Assembly (NCBI GenBank): GCA_910586245.1
Contig: CAJUFY010000010.1
Coordinates: 1-35,222, forward strand
Direction: 5' to 3'
DNA length: 35,222 bases
Source of the DNA: an uncultured Christensenella sp.
Lineage (GTDB): Bacteria > Bacillota > Clostridia > Christensenellales > Borkfalkiaceae
Shown: positions 1-7,383 of the stretch, in pieces
How the letters are laid out: the number at the start of each line of letters is the position of its first letter
How positions within the stretch are numbered: position 1 is the first letter of the stretch
Position numbers and translations under genes: made by a program
Notes under the pieces: generated by a model
Seen by the model: the letters and a program-made list of their open reading frames with translations, nothing else
The model's database searches: none
What the model was told of the DNA's origin: nothing

Positions 1-54
1 AGCGTCACCTTGCCAAGGTGAATGTCGCGGGTTCGAGTCTCGTTTCCCGCTCCA
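1..54 (+). tRNA. tRNA-Gly (GCC), 5' end cut off by the window edge
   Basis: The anticodon arm is 5-21: stem tcacc/ggtga closes a seven-base loop ttgccaa whose middle gives anticodon GCC (12-14), read as glycine. The T arm follows at about 27-43 with the ttcgagt loop. The acceptor 3' strand ttcccgc (44-50), discriminator T and encoded CCA (52-54) complete it. The acceptor 5' strand and most of the D arm lie outside the window. Confidence 0.93.
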
Positions 55-80
55 ATCAAACTTCCGCACTGTTTTTTTAT

Positions 81-154
81 GGCGCCATAGCCAAGTGGTA
101 AGGCAAGGGTCTGCAAAACCCTGACTCCCCGGTTCAAATCCGGGTGGCGCCTCC
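81..154 (+). tRNA. tRNA-Cys (GCA)
   Basis: A complete cloverleaf is visible. Acceptor strands ggcgcca (81-87) and tggcgcc (145-151) pair, followed by discriminator T and encoded CCA. The anticodon stem agggt/accct encloses loop ctgcaaa (111-117) with anticodon GCA (113-115). The T arm carries the ttcaaat loop. It lies 26 bases after the tRNA-Gly, so the two are probably the end of one tRNA transcript. Confidence 0.96.
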
Positions 155-172
155 AACGTTTAACGGCGTATA

Positions 173-200
173 AAAAAAGACCGCATAAGTGGTCTTTTTT
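173..200. terminator. bidirectional intrinsic terminator between tRNA-Cys and the ATPase gene
   Basis: The hairpin pairs aaaaaagacc (173-182) with ggtctttttt (191-200) around an 8-base loop. T tracts appear on both strands, so it can end the tRNA transcript (plus) and the P-type ATPase transcript (minus). Confidence 0.85.
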
Positions 201-212
201 GTTTACCGTTTT

Positions 213-2810
213 TTAATCGGAAGGATTCATCAGATCGCACAATCGCATGAGCGCGTTCGAAACGGGGAAGGACGCCAGCACGATGCAAACGAGATACAGA
301 ATTTGCGTGAACGAAAATTCTACGTGGTTCCACGAATCGTACACGAGATTGCCGAGTACGGGGATGCACAGTACGACGATCGTAACGCCCAGCGAAAACG
401 CGTATACCGCGCCGCGCAGGATGTTGAAGGGTTGCATGACGCGGAAGAGCATTACGAGTCCCGCAAGCGTCATGGCGAGCACGAACAGGGGGTTGATCAG
501 CGCCTCTCCGCCTTCTTCCAGAACGATGCGCAGACTGCCGAACTGATCGGGCAGGAAGATCACGCCCAAATACACGGCGATTACGCTTAGAATCAAAGTG
601 ATTGCGCCAGGAATCGATCGCGATAGGACGTACGGAATAAATTTTCCGCGCACGCGGTCGGTGTTGGGCTGCAATGCGATAATACACGAGGGCACCGCGG
701 CGATCAGTACTTCGAAGAGAAGCATGTTGTTCGTCTTGAAGAAGTACTGGCTGTTTACCGCGAAACAGAAGATGGAAAGCAAGGTCACGAACAGCGTTTT
801 CATAATGTAGAGCGAAGCGCTCGATTTGATGTTGTTGATGACCCGCCGCCCTTCGTACACGACGGAGGGAAGGTTGAGGAAGTTGTTGTCCATCAGAACG
901 AGGTGCGACACGTTGCGCGCCGCTTCGCTGCCCGAAGCGACGGAAACCGCGCAATCCGCTTCCTTCAAAGCAAGAATGTCGTTCACGCCGTCTCCCGTCA
1001 TGGCGACGGTATTGCCTTGCTTCTTGATCGTTTTAACGAGAATGGCTTTCTGTTCGGGGGTGACCCGTCCGAATACGGTGTACTGTCCCGCGACGTTTTC
1101 CACTTCGATGTCGGTCAGTCCGTCGAGCGAGATGAATTTTTCGGCGTTTTTCACGCCTACCCGCCGCGCGACTTCCGAAACGGTTACGGGATTATCGCCC
1201 GAAATGATTTTAATGTCCACGTCGTTGTCGCGGAACCATTGAATGGTTTCGATCGCGTCGCTGCGGATGTTGTCTGCAAGCGTAATGATCGCCGCGGGAC
1301 GGAACAGGGAGGGGAGCCTGTCGCCCGCAATCTGGCTGGGCGAGTATGCGAGAAGAAGCACGCGAAGCCCCGCCTGCGCGTATTGTTTTACGATTTTTTC
1401 GATTTTCGGGGGCATAGGCCGTAGCACGAATTCGGGCGCGCCCATGGCGTAAGTGCCCAGTTCCCCGAACGATACGGCGGAAAGCTTCCGCTTGCTTGAA
1501 AAGGGAATTTTTGCGGTGGGTTGCAGCGCGTTCGAATGCCCGAAGCGATTGTACAGCGCGATCGAAGTCTGGTTGTTATCGTCGAGGGCGGAGAGCATGC
1601 TGCCCATGATTTCGTCGAGCGAATGTTCGCTGAAACTGTTTAAAATCATGCAGTCGTTCACCGTCATCCGTCCGTCGGTAATCGTACCCGTTTTATCGAG
1701 GCAGAGCACGTTGACGCGCGCGAGCATTTCGAGGGAATACAAATCCTGTACGAGCGTATTCTTTTTCGCGAGCCGTTGCACGCCGATCGCCATTGCGAGC
1801 GAAGTGAGCAGTAAGAGTCCGGAGGGGATCATGCCGATGACGACCGCGCCTGTGAGCTGAATGGATTCGGACATGTTGCCGTCGAGCGCCGTCCAGTTGC
1901 GCCAGAACATCGCCGCCGCAACGAGCGGAATCAAGCAGCCGATCACGCGGATAAACAGACGGATGGAGTTCATGATCTCCGACCGCGGCTTTTTGTACTT
2001 TTTCGCTTTGGAAGTGAGGCTGTTGAGGTAAGTCGCCTTCCCCACTTTTTCCACGCGCACGCGGCACGCGCCGCTTGCGATAAAGGAGCCTGCGTACAGA
2101 AGTTCGTCTTCGGCTTTTTTCACGGGGACGGATTCGCCCGTCAGAAGCGATTCGTTGACTTCGACGTTGCCGTCGGCAAGTTTGCAGTCGGCGGGAACTT
2201 GTTGCCCCGCTTCCAAAAATACGACGTCGTCTACCACCAGTTCGCGCACGGGAATTTCCATTTTAATTCCCCCGCGAATGACTTTCGCCGTCGAAGAAAT
2301 CAATACGGACAGTTTGTCGATTTTGCGCTTTGCGAGAATTTCCTGCAAAATCCCGATGAACAGGTTGGCGCCGAAAATGGCGACGAACAGGAACTGGGAA
2401 ATACTCGCGTTGGCGTAGATGAGCGCCACGGCGACGAGTAAACAAAGCAAGTTGAAGAACGTGCACAAATTCCCTACGAAGATGCTCACGTACGATTTGC
2501 TGTATTTTTTATTGACGTCGTTGAACAGGAACTGGTTGAACCGCGTGTCGACCTGCTCTTCGCTCAGTCCTTCGTCCAGCTCCGGGGTAAACCGTTCCAC
2601 TTCCGCTTCCGAGGGAATATGTTTCGCCTTTTTAAAACGCTTCATCACGTTTTTGCGGTTGGGGTTTTCGGCAGGGGTTGCCGTCGCTTTGCCTTCGAGC
2701 ACGCGTGAAGAAAAGCGCTTCTCTTCCTGCGCTTTCGTTTCTTCCTGCTCTTCCGCGGGCGCGGCGGCGGGTTCTTCGTCCGTCTTTTTGATTCTGAAAT
2801 GCGTTTTCAT
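213..2810 (-). CDS. P-type cation-transporting ATPase (CtpE/Exp7-like, probably calcium)
   Basis: A membrane ion pump of 865 residues. The actuator motif TGES is at 224-227, the phosphorylated Asp is in DKTGT at about 372, and the hinge motif TGDGVND is at 605-611. Hydrophobic segments sit in the usual places: a pair near 110-150, a pair near 290-345 with the ion-binding motif IPSG, and six after about 660. The sequence resembles the cation-transporting ATPase E group; family members are linked to calcium uptake, so the ion is an inference. The first ~75 residues are a charged, Ala/Glu-rich and Lys-rich extension without membrane segments. Monocistronic: a consensus promoter lies directly upstream and a terminator downstream. 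Confidence 0.9.
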   Translation of the reverse strand: MKTHFRIKKTDEEPAAAPAEEQEETKAQEEKRFSSRVLEGKATATPAENPNRKNVMKRFKKAKHIPSEAEVERFTPELDEGLSEEQVDTRFNQFLFNDVNKKYSKSYVSIFVGNLCTFFNLLCLLVAVALIYANASISQFLFVAIFGANLFIGILQEILAKRKIDKLSVLISSTAKVIRGGIKMEIPVRELVVDDVVFLEAGQQVPADCKLADGNVEVNESLLTGESVPVKKAEDELLYAGSFIASGACRVRVEKVGKATYLNSLTSKAKKYKKPRSEIMNSIRLFIRVIGCLIPLVAAAMFWRNWTALDGNMSESIQLTGAVVIGMIPSGLLLLTSLAMAIGVQRLAKKNTLVQDLYSLEMLARVNVLCLDKTGTITDGRMTVNDCMILNSFSEHSLDEIMGSMLSALDDNNQTSIALYNRFGHSNALQPTAKIPFSSKRKLSAVSFGELGTYAMGAPEFVLRPMPPKIEKIVKQYAQAGLRVLLLAYSPSQIAGDRLPSLFRPAAIITLADNIRSDAIETIQWFRDNDVDIKIISGDNPVTVSEVARRVGVKNAEKFISLDGLTDIEVENVAGQYTVFGRVTPEQKAILVKTIKKQGNTVAMTGDGVNDILALKEADCAVSVASGSEAARNVSHLVLMDNNFLNLPSVVYEGRRVINNIKSSASLYIMKTLFVTLLSIFCFAVNSQYFFKTNNMLLFEVLIAAVPSCIIALQPNTDRVRGKFIPYVLSRSIPGAITLILSVIAVYLGVIFLPDQFGSLRIVLEEGGEALINPLFVLAMTLAGLVMLFRVMQPFNILRGAVYAFSLGVTIVVLCIPVLGNLVYDSWNHVEFSFTQILYLVCIVLASFPVSNALMRLCDLMNPSD

Positions 2811-2842
2811 ATTTTCCGCCTTCGATCGTCGTTTCGCTTTCT

Positions 2843-2871
2843 ATTATACACGCGCGGCGGTGAAATGTCAA
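2843..2871 (-). promoter_or_regulatory. sigma-A promoter of the P-type ATPase gene
   Basis: On the minus strand TTGACA (2871-2866) and TATAAT (2848-2843) are both perfect consensus, separated by 17 bases. The start codon is about 33 bases downstream of the -10 box. This predicts strong constitutive transcription. Confidence 0.85.
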
Positions 2872-2932
2872 AACTTCCGCCCTGCTTTATCAATTTTTTC
2901 CGTGCGAAAACCGATCAGGACAAAGCAAAGCG

Positions 2933-2961
2933 TTGCAATTTTAAGGGAAAAGTTGTATAAT
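2933..2961 (+). promoter_or_regulatory. sigma-A promoter of the serS operon
   Basis: TTGCAA (2933-2938), a 17-base spacer, and TATAAT (2956-2961). The serS start codon is 31 bases after the -10 box, with agaggt at 2980-2985 as ribosome binding site. No room remains for a T-box leader, so serS here is not T-box regulated. Confidence 0.82.
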
Positions 2962-2992
2962 CAAGAAAAAACAGGCAACAGAGGTAATCGTT

Positions 2993-4282
2993 ATGATCGA
3001 TATCGCGATTCTCCGCGCAGACCCCGACCGTGTCCGCGCGAACGTGAAAAAAAAGTTTCAGGACGGGAAACTGCCGCTCGTAGACGAAGCGCTTTCGCTG
3101 GATACGAAAAAGCGCGCGCTGCAACAGGAAGGGGACGCGCTGCGCGCCGCGCGGAACGCGCTGAGCAAACAGATCGGTCTGTTCATGAAAGAGAAAAAAC
3201 TTGCGGAAGCGGAAGAAGCGAAAGCGCAGGTCAATGCAGACGCGGCGCGGCTTTCCGAAATCGAAAAAGAAACGGAAGAAGTCGCCGCAAAGCTGAACGC
3301 GGTTATGATGCGCATTCCCAACTTCATTTCGCAAGACACGCCGATCGGCAAAGACGATTCCCAGAACGTCGAAGGCAAACGCTTTTTGGAGCCCGCGGTT
3401 CCCGCGTTTGAAATTCCCTATCATCTCGATATTCTCGAAAAGCTGGACGGAATCGATATCGACAGCGCACGCCGTACGAGCGGACAGGGCTTTTACTATC
3501 TTACGGGCGACGTTGCCCGCCTGCATTCCGCCGTGCTGACCTATGCGCGCGATTTCATGATCAACAAGGGGTTCACTTACTGCATTCCGCCGTACATGAT
3601 CCGTTCCTCCGTCGTTTCCGGCGTGATGAGCTTCGAAGAAATGGAAGGCATGATGTATAAGATCGAAGGGGAAGATCTGTATCTGATCGGGACGAGCGAG
3701 CATTCCATGATCGGCAGATTCATGAATACCACGCTGGACGAAAAAAAGCTTCCGCTCACGTTAACGAGTTATTCCCCCTGCTTCCGCAAAGAAAAGGGCG
3801 CGCACGGCATCGAAGAGCGGGGCATATACCGCATTCATCAGTTCGAAAAACAGGAAATGATCGTCGTCTGCAAACCTGAGGACAGCGAAGCATGGTACGA
3901 AAAAATGTGGAATTACACGGTGGAACTTTTCGTTTCGCTGGGGATTCCCGTGCGTACGCTGGAATGCTGCTCGGGCGATCTTGCCGATCTGAAATACCGT
4001 AGCGTAGACGTGGAGGCGTGGAGCCCCCGCCAGAAAAAATATTTCGAAGTGGGTTCCTGTTCCAATCTGACCGACGCGCAGGCGCGCCGTCTGGGCATCC
4101 GCTATAAATCGGAAAAGGGCACCGCGTTTGCGCATACGCTCAACAATACCGTGGTGGCGCCGCCGCGCATGCTCATCGCGTTCCTTGAAAACCATTTGCG
4201 CGCGGACGGCAGTGTGGAAATCCCTGCGGCGTTGCGTCCCTACATGGGCGGGCTCGAGGTAATCGACGTAAAGAACGCATGA
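2993..4282 (+). CDS. serS: serine--tRNA ligase
   Basis: Charges tRNA-Ser (and tRNA-Sec where present) with serine in the cytoplasm. The 429-residue length is normal for bacterial SerRS. The N-terminal ~110 residues form the charged two-helix coiled-coil arm that grips the long variable arm of tRNA-Ser. The class II core follows: GTSEHS near 240, motif 2 with FRKEKGAHG near 262-270, the serine-site segment VGSCSNLTDAQARR near 350, and motif 3 NNTVVAPPRM near 385. The ATG is preceded by agaggt at 8-base spacing. It heads a three-gene operon; its stop overlaps the next start (ATGA at 4279-4282). Confidence 0.97.
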   Translation: MIDIAILRADPDRVRANVKKKFQDGKLPLVDEALSLDTKKRALQQEGDALRAARNALSKQIGLFMKEKKLAEAEEAKAQVNADAARLSEIEKETEEVAAKLNAVMMRIPNFISQDTPIGKDDSQNVEGKRFLEPAVPAFEIPYHLDILEKLDGIDIDSARRTSGQGFYYLTGDVARLHSAVLTYARDFMINKGFTYCIPPYMIRSSVVSGVMSFEEMEGMMYKIEGEDLYLIGTSEHSMIGRFMNTTLDEKKLPLTLTSYSPCFRKEKGAHGIEERGIYRIHQFEKQEMIVVCKPEDSEAWYEKMWNYTVELFVSLGIPVRTLECCSGDLADLKYRSVDVEAWSPRQKKYFEVGSCSNLTDAQARRLGIRYKSEKGTAFAHTLNNTVVAPPRMLIAFLENHLRADGSVEIPAALRPYMGGLEVIDVKNA

Positions 4283-5235
4283 AGTATCTTTTTTTCGATA
4301 TCGAGTGCGCCTGCGTGTTTAAAAAAGTGGCGAAAATGTGCGCGTTCGGGTACGTGCTTACGGACGATCAATTTCAGGTGCTTGCGCGGGAAGAAATTCT
4401 GATCAATCCCAAAGGCAAGTTTCGCCTGACCGACCGAAAGGGACGGGAGGGCTTAGTGCTGCCCTACGAGTACGAAGATTTTAAAAAGTATCCGACTTTT
4501 CCGCAGGAATATCCGCGGATCAAAGCGCTGCTCGAAGACAAAGAAAATATCGTGTTCGGGCATGCGACGATCAACGACGTCAATTATCTGAACCTCGAAA
4601 CAAAACGGTACAAGCTCCCTTCGATCAACTTTTCTTTTTACTGCACGCAGTTTTTTTACATGAACGTGATCGGGGATTATAAACGGCAGTACGGGTTGGG
4701 CGCGATGGCGGAAGAGCTGGGCGTGGAATTTACGCCGCACCGCGCCGTGGACGATGCGTACGCGACCATGCGGGTGTGCCAGGCGATTTGTGCGCGCGAA
4801 AATACGGACGTGCACGGGATCGTTTCCCGCCACGGAATCCGCGCGGGGCGCGCCGCGGACGGGAGGATCGTGCCGCTCTCTTCCAAAGGGCAGAAGGCGT
4901 ATTTTACCGCGCGGGACGAACAGCGCGAAACGCGCGCCAAAGCCCGCGCGCAGTTCTACCGCGTCGTGAACAAAAACATGAACGGAAAGCGGAAAGAAGG
5001 TTCGCTCAGCGGAAAAATTTTTTGTTTTGCAAAGGATATCGAGGACGACGTTCCGATGTCCGTCGAACTCGTATCCGTCATTTTCGAATCGGGCGGGAAA
5101 TATACTTCCCACCCGACCGAGTGCAACGTTTATATTGCCCGCGACGACAGCGGGGAACGCTATAAAGCGGCGATTCAAAACGGCGCGGCGTTCGTTCCGT
5201 TGGAAATGCTCACGCAGGCGTTGGAGCGCGTATGA
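4279..5235 (+). CDS. DnaQ-like (DEDD) 3'-5' exonuclease family protein
   Basis: 318 residues. The N-terminal half is a DEDD exonuclease fold: motif I FFDIEC gives Asp7 and Glu9, motif II is HATINDVNYL near 95-104, and motif III HRAVDDA near 154-160 carries the catalytic His and Asp. These residues bind the two metal ions in this family. The C-terminal ~130 residues are basic and then strand-rich, and I do not recognise them; they may bind nucleic acid. The gene is translationally coupled on both sides (ATGA with serS and with the methyltransferase gene). That placement suggests RNA processing or housekeeping repair, but the substrate cannot be read from the sequence. Confidence 0.82.
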   Translation: MKYLFFDIECACVFKKVAKMCAFGYVLTDDQFQVLAREEILINPKGKFRLTDRKGREGLVLPYEYEDFKKYPTFPQEYPRIKALLEDKENIVFGHATINDVNYLNLETKRYKLPSINFSFYCTQFFYMNVIGDYKRQYGLGAMAEELGVEFTPHRAVDDAYATMRVCQAICARENTDVHGIVSRHGIRAGRAADGRIVPLSSKGQKAYFTARDEQRETRAKARAQFYRVVNKNMNGKRKEGSLSGKIFCFAKDIEDDVPMSVELVSVIFESGGKYTSHPTECNVYIARDDSGERYKAAIQNGAAFVPLEMLTQALERV

Positions 5236-6512
5236 ATCTGCCCGAAGAATTTTTAAACAGAATGCGGGAAAGGCTGGGAGAAAGCTTTCCCGCCTTTTTA
5301 CAGTCTTACCGCCGAACCCCCGTAAAAGGGGTGCGCGTAAATACGCTCAAACTTTCGGCGGAGCGCTTTGCGGAAGGGGCTCCTTTTCCGGTTACGCCCG
5401 TTCCGTGGGAGAAAAACGCGTTTTACGTCGAAGAGGCGAAAGCGGGCGGCTGGCTCGAACATGCCGCGGGGCTGTATTACTGCCAGGAACCTTCCGCAAC
5501 CTCTGCGGTCGGGCTGGCACGATCCTGCAAGACGGAGCGCGTGCTCGATCTGTGCGCCGCGCCGGGAGGAAAGACCACGCAACTCGCCGCGCAGACGGCG
5601 GGCAAAGGCGTTCTGATCGCCAACGAAATCGACGCGGGCAGGGCAAAGATTCTGTCGCAGAACGTAGAACGGCTGGGCGTAAAAAACTGCGCCGTTACGA
5701 ACGCGAAACCCGCGCAGATCGCCGCGCAGTTTCCCGAATATTTCGATCTCGTGCTTGTCGACGCGCCCTGTTCGGGCGAGGGCATGTTCTTAAAGGAGCC
5801 GGAAGCGATTCCGCACTGGAGCGTTGCTAACGTTGCGCTGTGCGCCGCGCGGCAGAAAGAAATTCTGGAAGAAGCGGCGAAGACGGTTGCGGGCGGCGGG
5901 CGGTTGCTCTATTCCACCTGCACGTTTGCCGAAGAAGAGGACGAGTGGCAGATCGAACGGTTTTTAAAGGATCACCCCGAATTTGCGTTGGCGGAAATGA
6001 AAAAAATTTATCCGCACGAACACGCGGGGGAAGGGCATTTCGCGGCGCTCTTGGAAAAGCGGGAGGGCGAACGGCGTAACGCCAAACCTTATCCCGTGCG
6101 GCGGAACTTGCAGGCGAATCGCGCGTTTGCCGCGTTTGCGGAAACCTTTTTCAAGAAAGAGATCAAAGGCGAGATCACGACGCTCGACGACGGCAGAATG
6201 TACCTCGTACCCGCGGGCATGCCCGCGATCGGCGCGCGCATTCTGCGGCTGGGCGTCGAACTGGGAGAGTTTGACGGGCGCATTTTCAAACCTGCGCACG
6301 CGCTTGCGATGAGCTTGCAACGCGCGGAGTGCGCAAAGTTCGTTTCGCTTTCGCGCGAAGAGGGCGAGCGATACCTGCGCGGAGAAACGTTTGCAACCCA
6401 CTTGGAAAACGGTTGGTGCGTCGTCGGGTTCGGAGACTTCCCGCTCGGGCTCGGCAAAGCGGTAAACGGCGTTTTAAAAAATCATTGTCCGAAGGGGTTG
6501 CGGAAAAATTAA
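5232..6512 (+). CDS. RsmF/NOL1-NOP2-Sun type rRNA (cytosine-5) methyltransferase
   Basis: An S-adenosylmethionine-dependent m5C RNA methyltransferase, 426 residues. The SAM-binding motif CAAPGGKTTQLAA lies near 113-125. Motif IV DAPCSGEGMF supplies one cysteine (Cys180) and motif VI YSTCTF the other (Cys230). In this family one is the nucleophile and the other aids product release. After about 290 there is a C-terminal extension with the layout of the RsmF-type RNA-binding and PUA-like domains, which favours RsmF over RsmB. The start ATG overlaps the exonuclease stop by four bases. The stop overlaps that of the convergent pnuC by two bases, leaving no separate terminator. Confidence 0.9.
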   Translation: MNLPEEFLNRMRERLGESFPAFLQSYRRTPVKGVRVNTLKLSAERFAEGAPFPVTPVPWEKNAFYVEEAKAGGWLEHAAGLYYCQEPSATSAVGLARSCKTERVLDLCAAPGGKTTQLAAQTAGKGVLIANEIDAGRAKILSQNVERLGVKNCAVTNAKPAQIAAQFPEYFDLVLVDAPCSGEGMFLKEPEAIPHWSVANVALCAARQKEILEEAAKTVAGGGRLLYSTCTFAEEEDEWQIERFLKDHPEFALAEMKKIYPHEHAGEGHFAALLEKREGERRNAKPYPVRRNLQANRAFAAFAETFFKKEIKGEITTLDDGRMYLVPAGMPAIGARILRLGVELGEFDGRIFKPAHALAMSLQRAECAKFVSLSREEGERYLRGETFATHLENGWCVVGFGDFPLGLGKAVNGVLKNHCPKGLRKN

Positions 6513-7207
6513 CCGCTGTCGCGCTGGTTGCGCCGCATGCGCATCCAGTTATAAAAGCCGTACAAATCGTTCAGAAGAAACGCCGAAAAACAGACGATCA
6601 TCGAAACGGATTCCGCGCTCTGTCGCACGGCGAGCGACCATAATACGATCAAAACGACGTCGTTGGCGGCGTATGCGAGCGCGTAAAAGGAACTGCGCCG
6701 CATTTGCAGATAGGCGGCAAGAAAACTCGTAAGTACGGAAAGCGTGCTCGCAATCAGGTTTGCGGTATTCAACGCTTGCAGAATAAAGTAAAACGCTGCC
6801 GTCACCGCGGCGGAAAGGAATACGAGAAAAAGATATTCTTTCCTTTTGAGGTCGTTGATTTTTACTTCGGTTTTCTTTCCCTGAAAAGGGTGGCGCAACC
6901 AGACGACGACCGTAGCGATTGCGATCGGCGCCGTCATGCCGAGGTAGGTGATCATTTCCCCGTAATAGCGGAACGCAAAGGAAATCGCGCCGTAAAACGC
7001 GGCGAATACGACGGACAAAATTTCGCCGATTACGTTTCCCTTGGCAACGAAGATGAGCGCGGTAACGCCGATCAGAGAGGCGGCGAGCGAAGCGTAATTG
7101 TTGTTTTTGCACAGAACGAAGCCGAGCGCCGTCGCCAAAACGGAACCGCCCCAAAGGCAGTATTCGAACGGCGTAATGCTTTTGAAAAAATTTTTGAAAT
7201 ACTGCAC
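6509..7207 (-). CDS. pnuC: PnuC-type nicotinamide riboside (vitamin) transporter
   Basis: A 232-residue inner-membrane protein with about seven hydrophobic helices and the PnuC signatures: an aromatic-rich N-terminus, FRYYGEMITYLGM in the middle and NDLYGFYNWMRM near the C-terminus. PnuC proteins carry nicotinamide riboside inward by facilitated diffusion; relatives take other vitamins, so the substrate is inferred. I place the start at GTG 7207-7205 because GGAGG lies 6 bases upstream. Longer forms would have to read through the terminator hairpin that immediately precedes the ribosome binding site. Own promoter and leader; the 3' end overlaps the convergent methyltransferase gene. Confidence 0.85.
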   Translation of the reverse strand: MQYFKNFFKSITPFEYCLWGGSVLATALGFVLCKNNNYASLAASLIGVTALIFVAKGNVIGEILSVVFAAFYGAISFAFRYYGEMITYLGMTAPIAIATVVVWLRHPFQGKKTEVKINDLKRKEYLFLVFLSAAVTAAFYFILQALNTANLIASTLSVLTSFLAAYLQMRRSSFYALAYAANDVVLIVLWSLAVRQSAESVSMIVCFSAFLLNDLYGFYNWMRMRRNQRDSG

Positions 7208-7302
7208 GAAAATCCTCCAAAAAAAAGGCATTCCGTTCGCATCTGCAAGACCTATCGATGCGAAGCGGAATGCCGTTGCATTCTCTGTACCCGGTGGCAC
7301 TT
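7208..7302 (-). promoter_or_regulatory. pnuC leader with transcription attenuator (candidate riboswitch, class unassigned)
   Basis: The ~95-base leader ends in a near-perfect 17-bp terminator stem. On the plus strand 7227-7235 pairs with 7266-7274, and 7236-7243 with 7257-7264, with one bulged base. Eight U's follow (7226-7219), directly before GGAGG. The upstream arm of the terminator can alternatively pair with the 5' leader: GAATGC-AACG-GCATTC (7283-7268) is a mutually exclusive hairpin. The leader 5' half also offers GTGCC/GGCAT pairing. This is the architecture of a terminator/antiterminator switch. I could not match it to TPP, FMN, preQ1 or other aptamers by eye. Confidence 0.7.
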
Positions 7303-7308
7303 TTCTAT

Positions 7309-7337
7309 ATTGTAACACGGGCGCGGGAAAAACGCAA
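7309..7337 (-). promoter_or_regulatory. sigma-A promoter of pnuC
   Basis: Minus strand TTGCGT (7337-7332), 17-base spacer, TACAAT (7314-7309). It lies between the terminator of the large lipoprotein gene and the pnuC leader, so pnuC is transcribed independently. Confidence 0.75.
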
Positions 7338-7346
7338 GCAGTTCGT

Positions 7347-7376
7347 AAAAAAAAGCTCCGTAGAAGCGGAGCTTTT
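7347..7376 (-). terminator. terminator of the large lipoprotein gene
   Basis: The hairpin pairs aaaagctccg (7351-7360) with cggagctttt (7367-7376) around a 6-base loop. Reading minus, it is followed by a U tract. It starts 8 bases after the stop codon of the upstream gene. Confidence 0.85.
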
Positions 7377-7383
7377 CATTTAT

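Noticed and set aside
2962..2992. T-box ahead of serS
   Set aside because: Only 31 bases separate the -10 box from the start codon, too short for any T-box leader.
7208..7302. Assigning the pnuC leader to a TPP, preQ1 or known NAD riboswitch
   Set aside because: The conserved bases of those classes could not be found by eye, and the pre-terminator RNA is shorter than the TPP aptamer. Left unassigned.
7208..7318. N-terminal extension of PnuC to position 7318
   Set aside because: It would be translated through the terminator hairpin and bypass the GGAGG/GTG start; the extra 37 residues are not PnuC-like.
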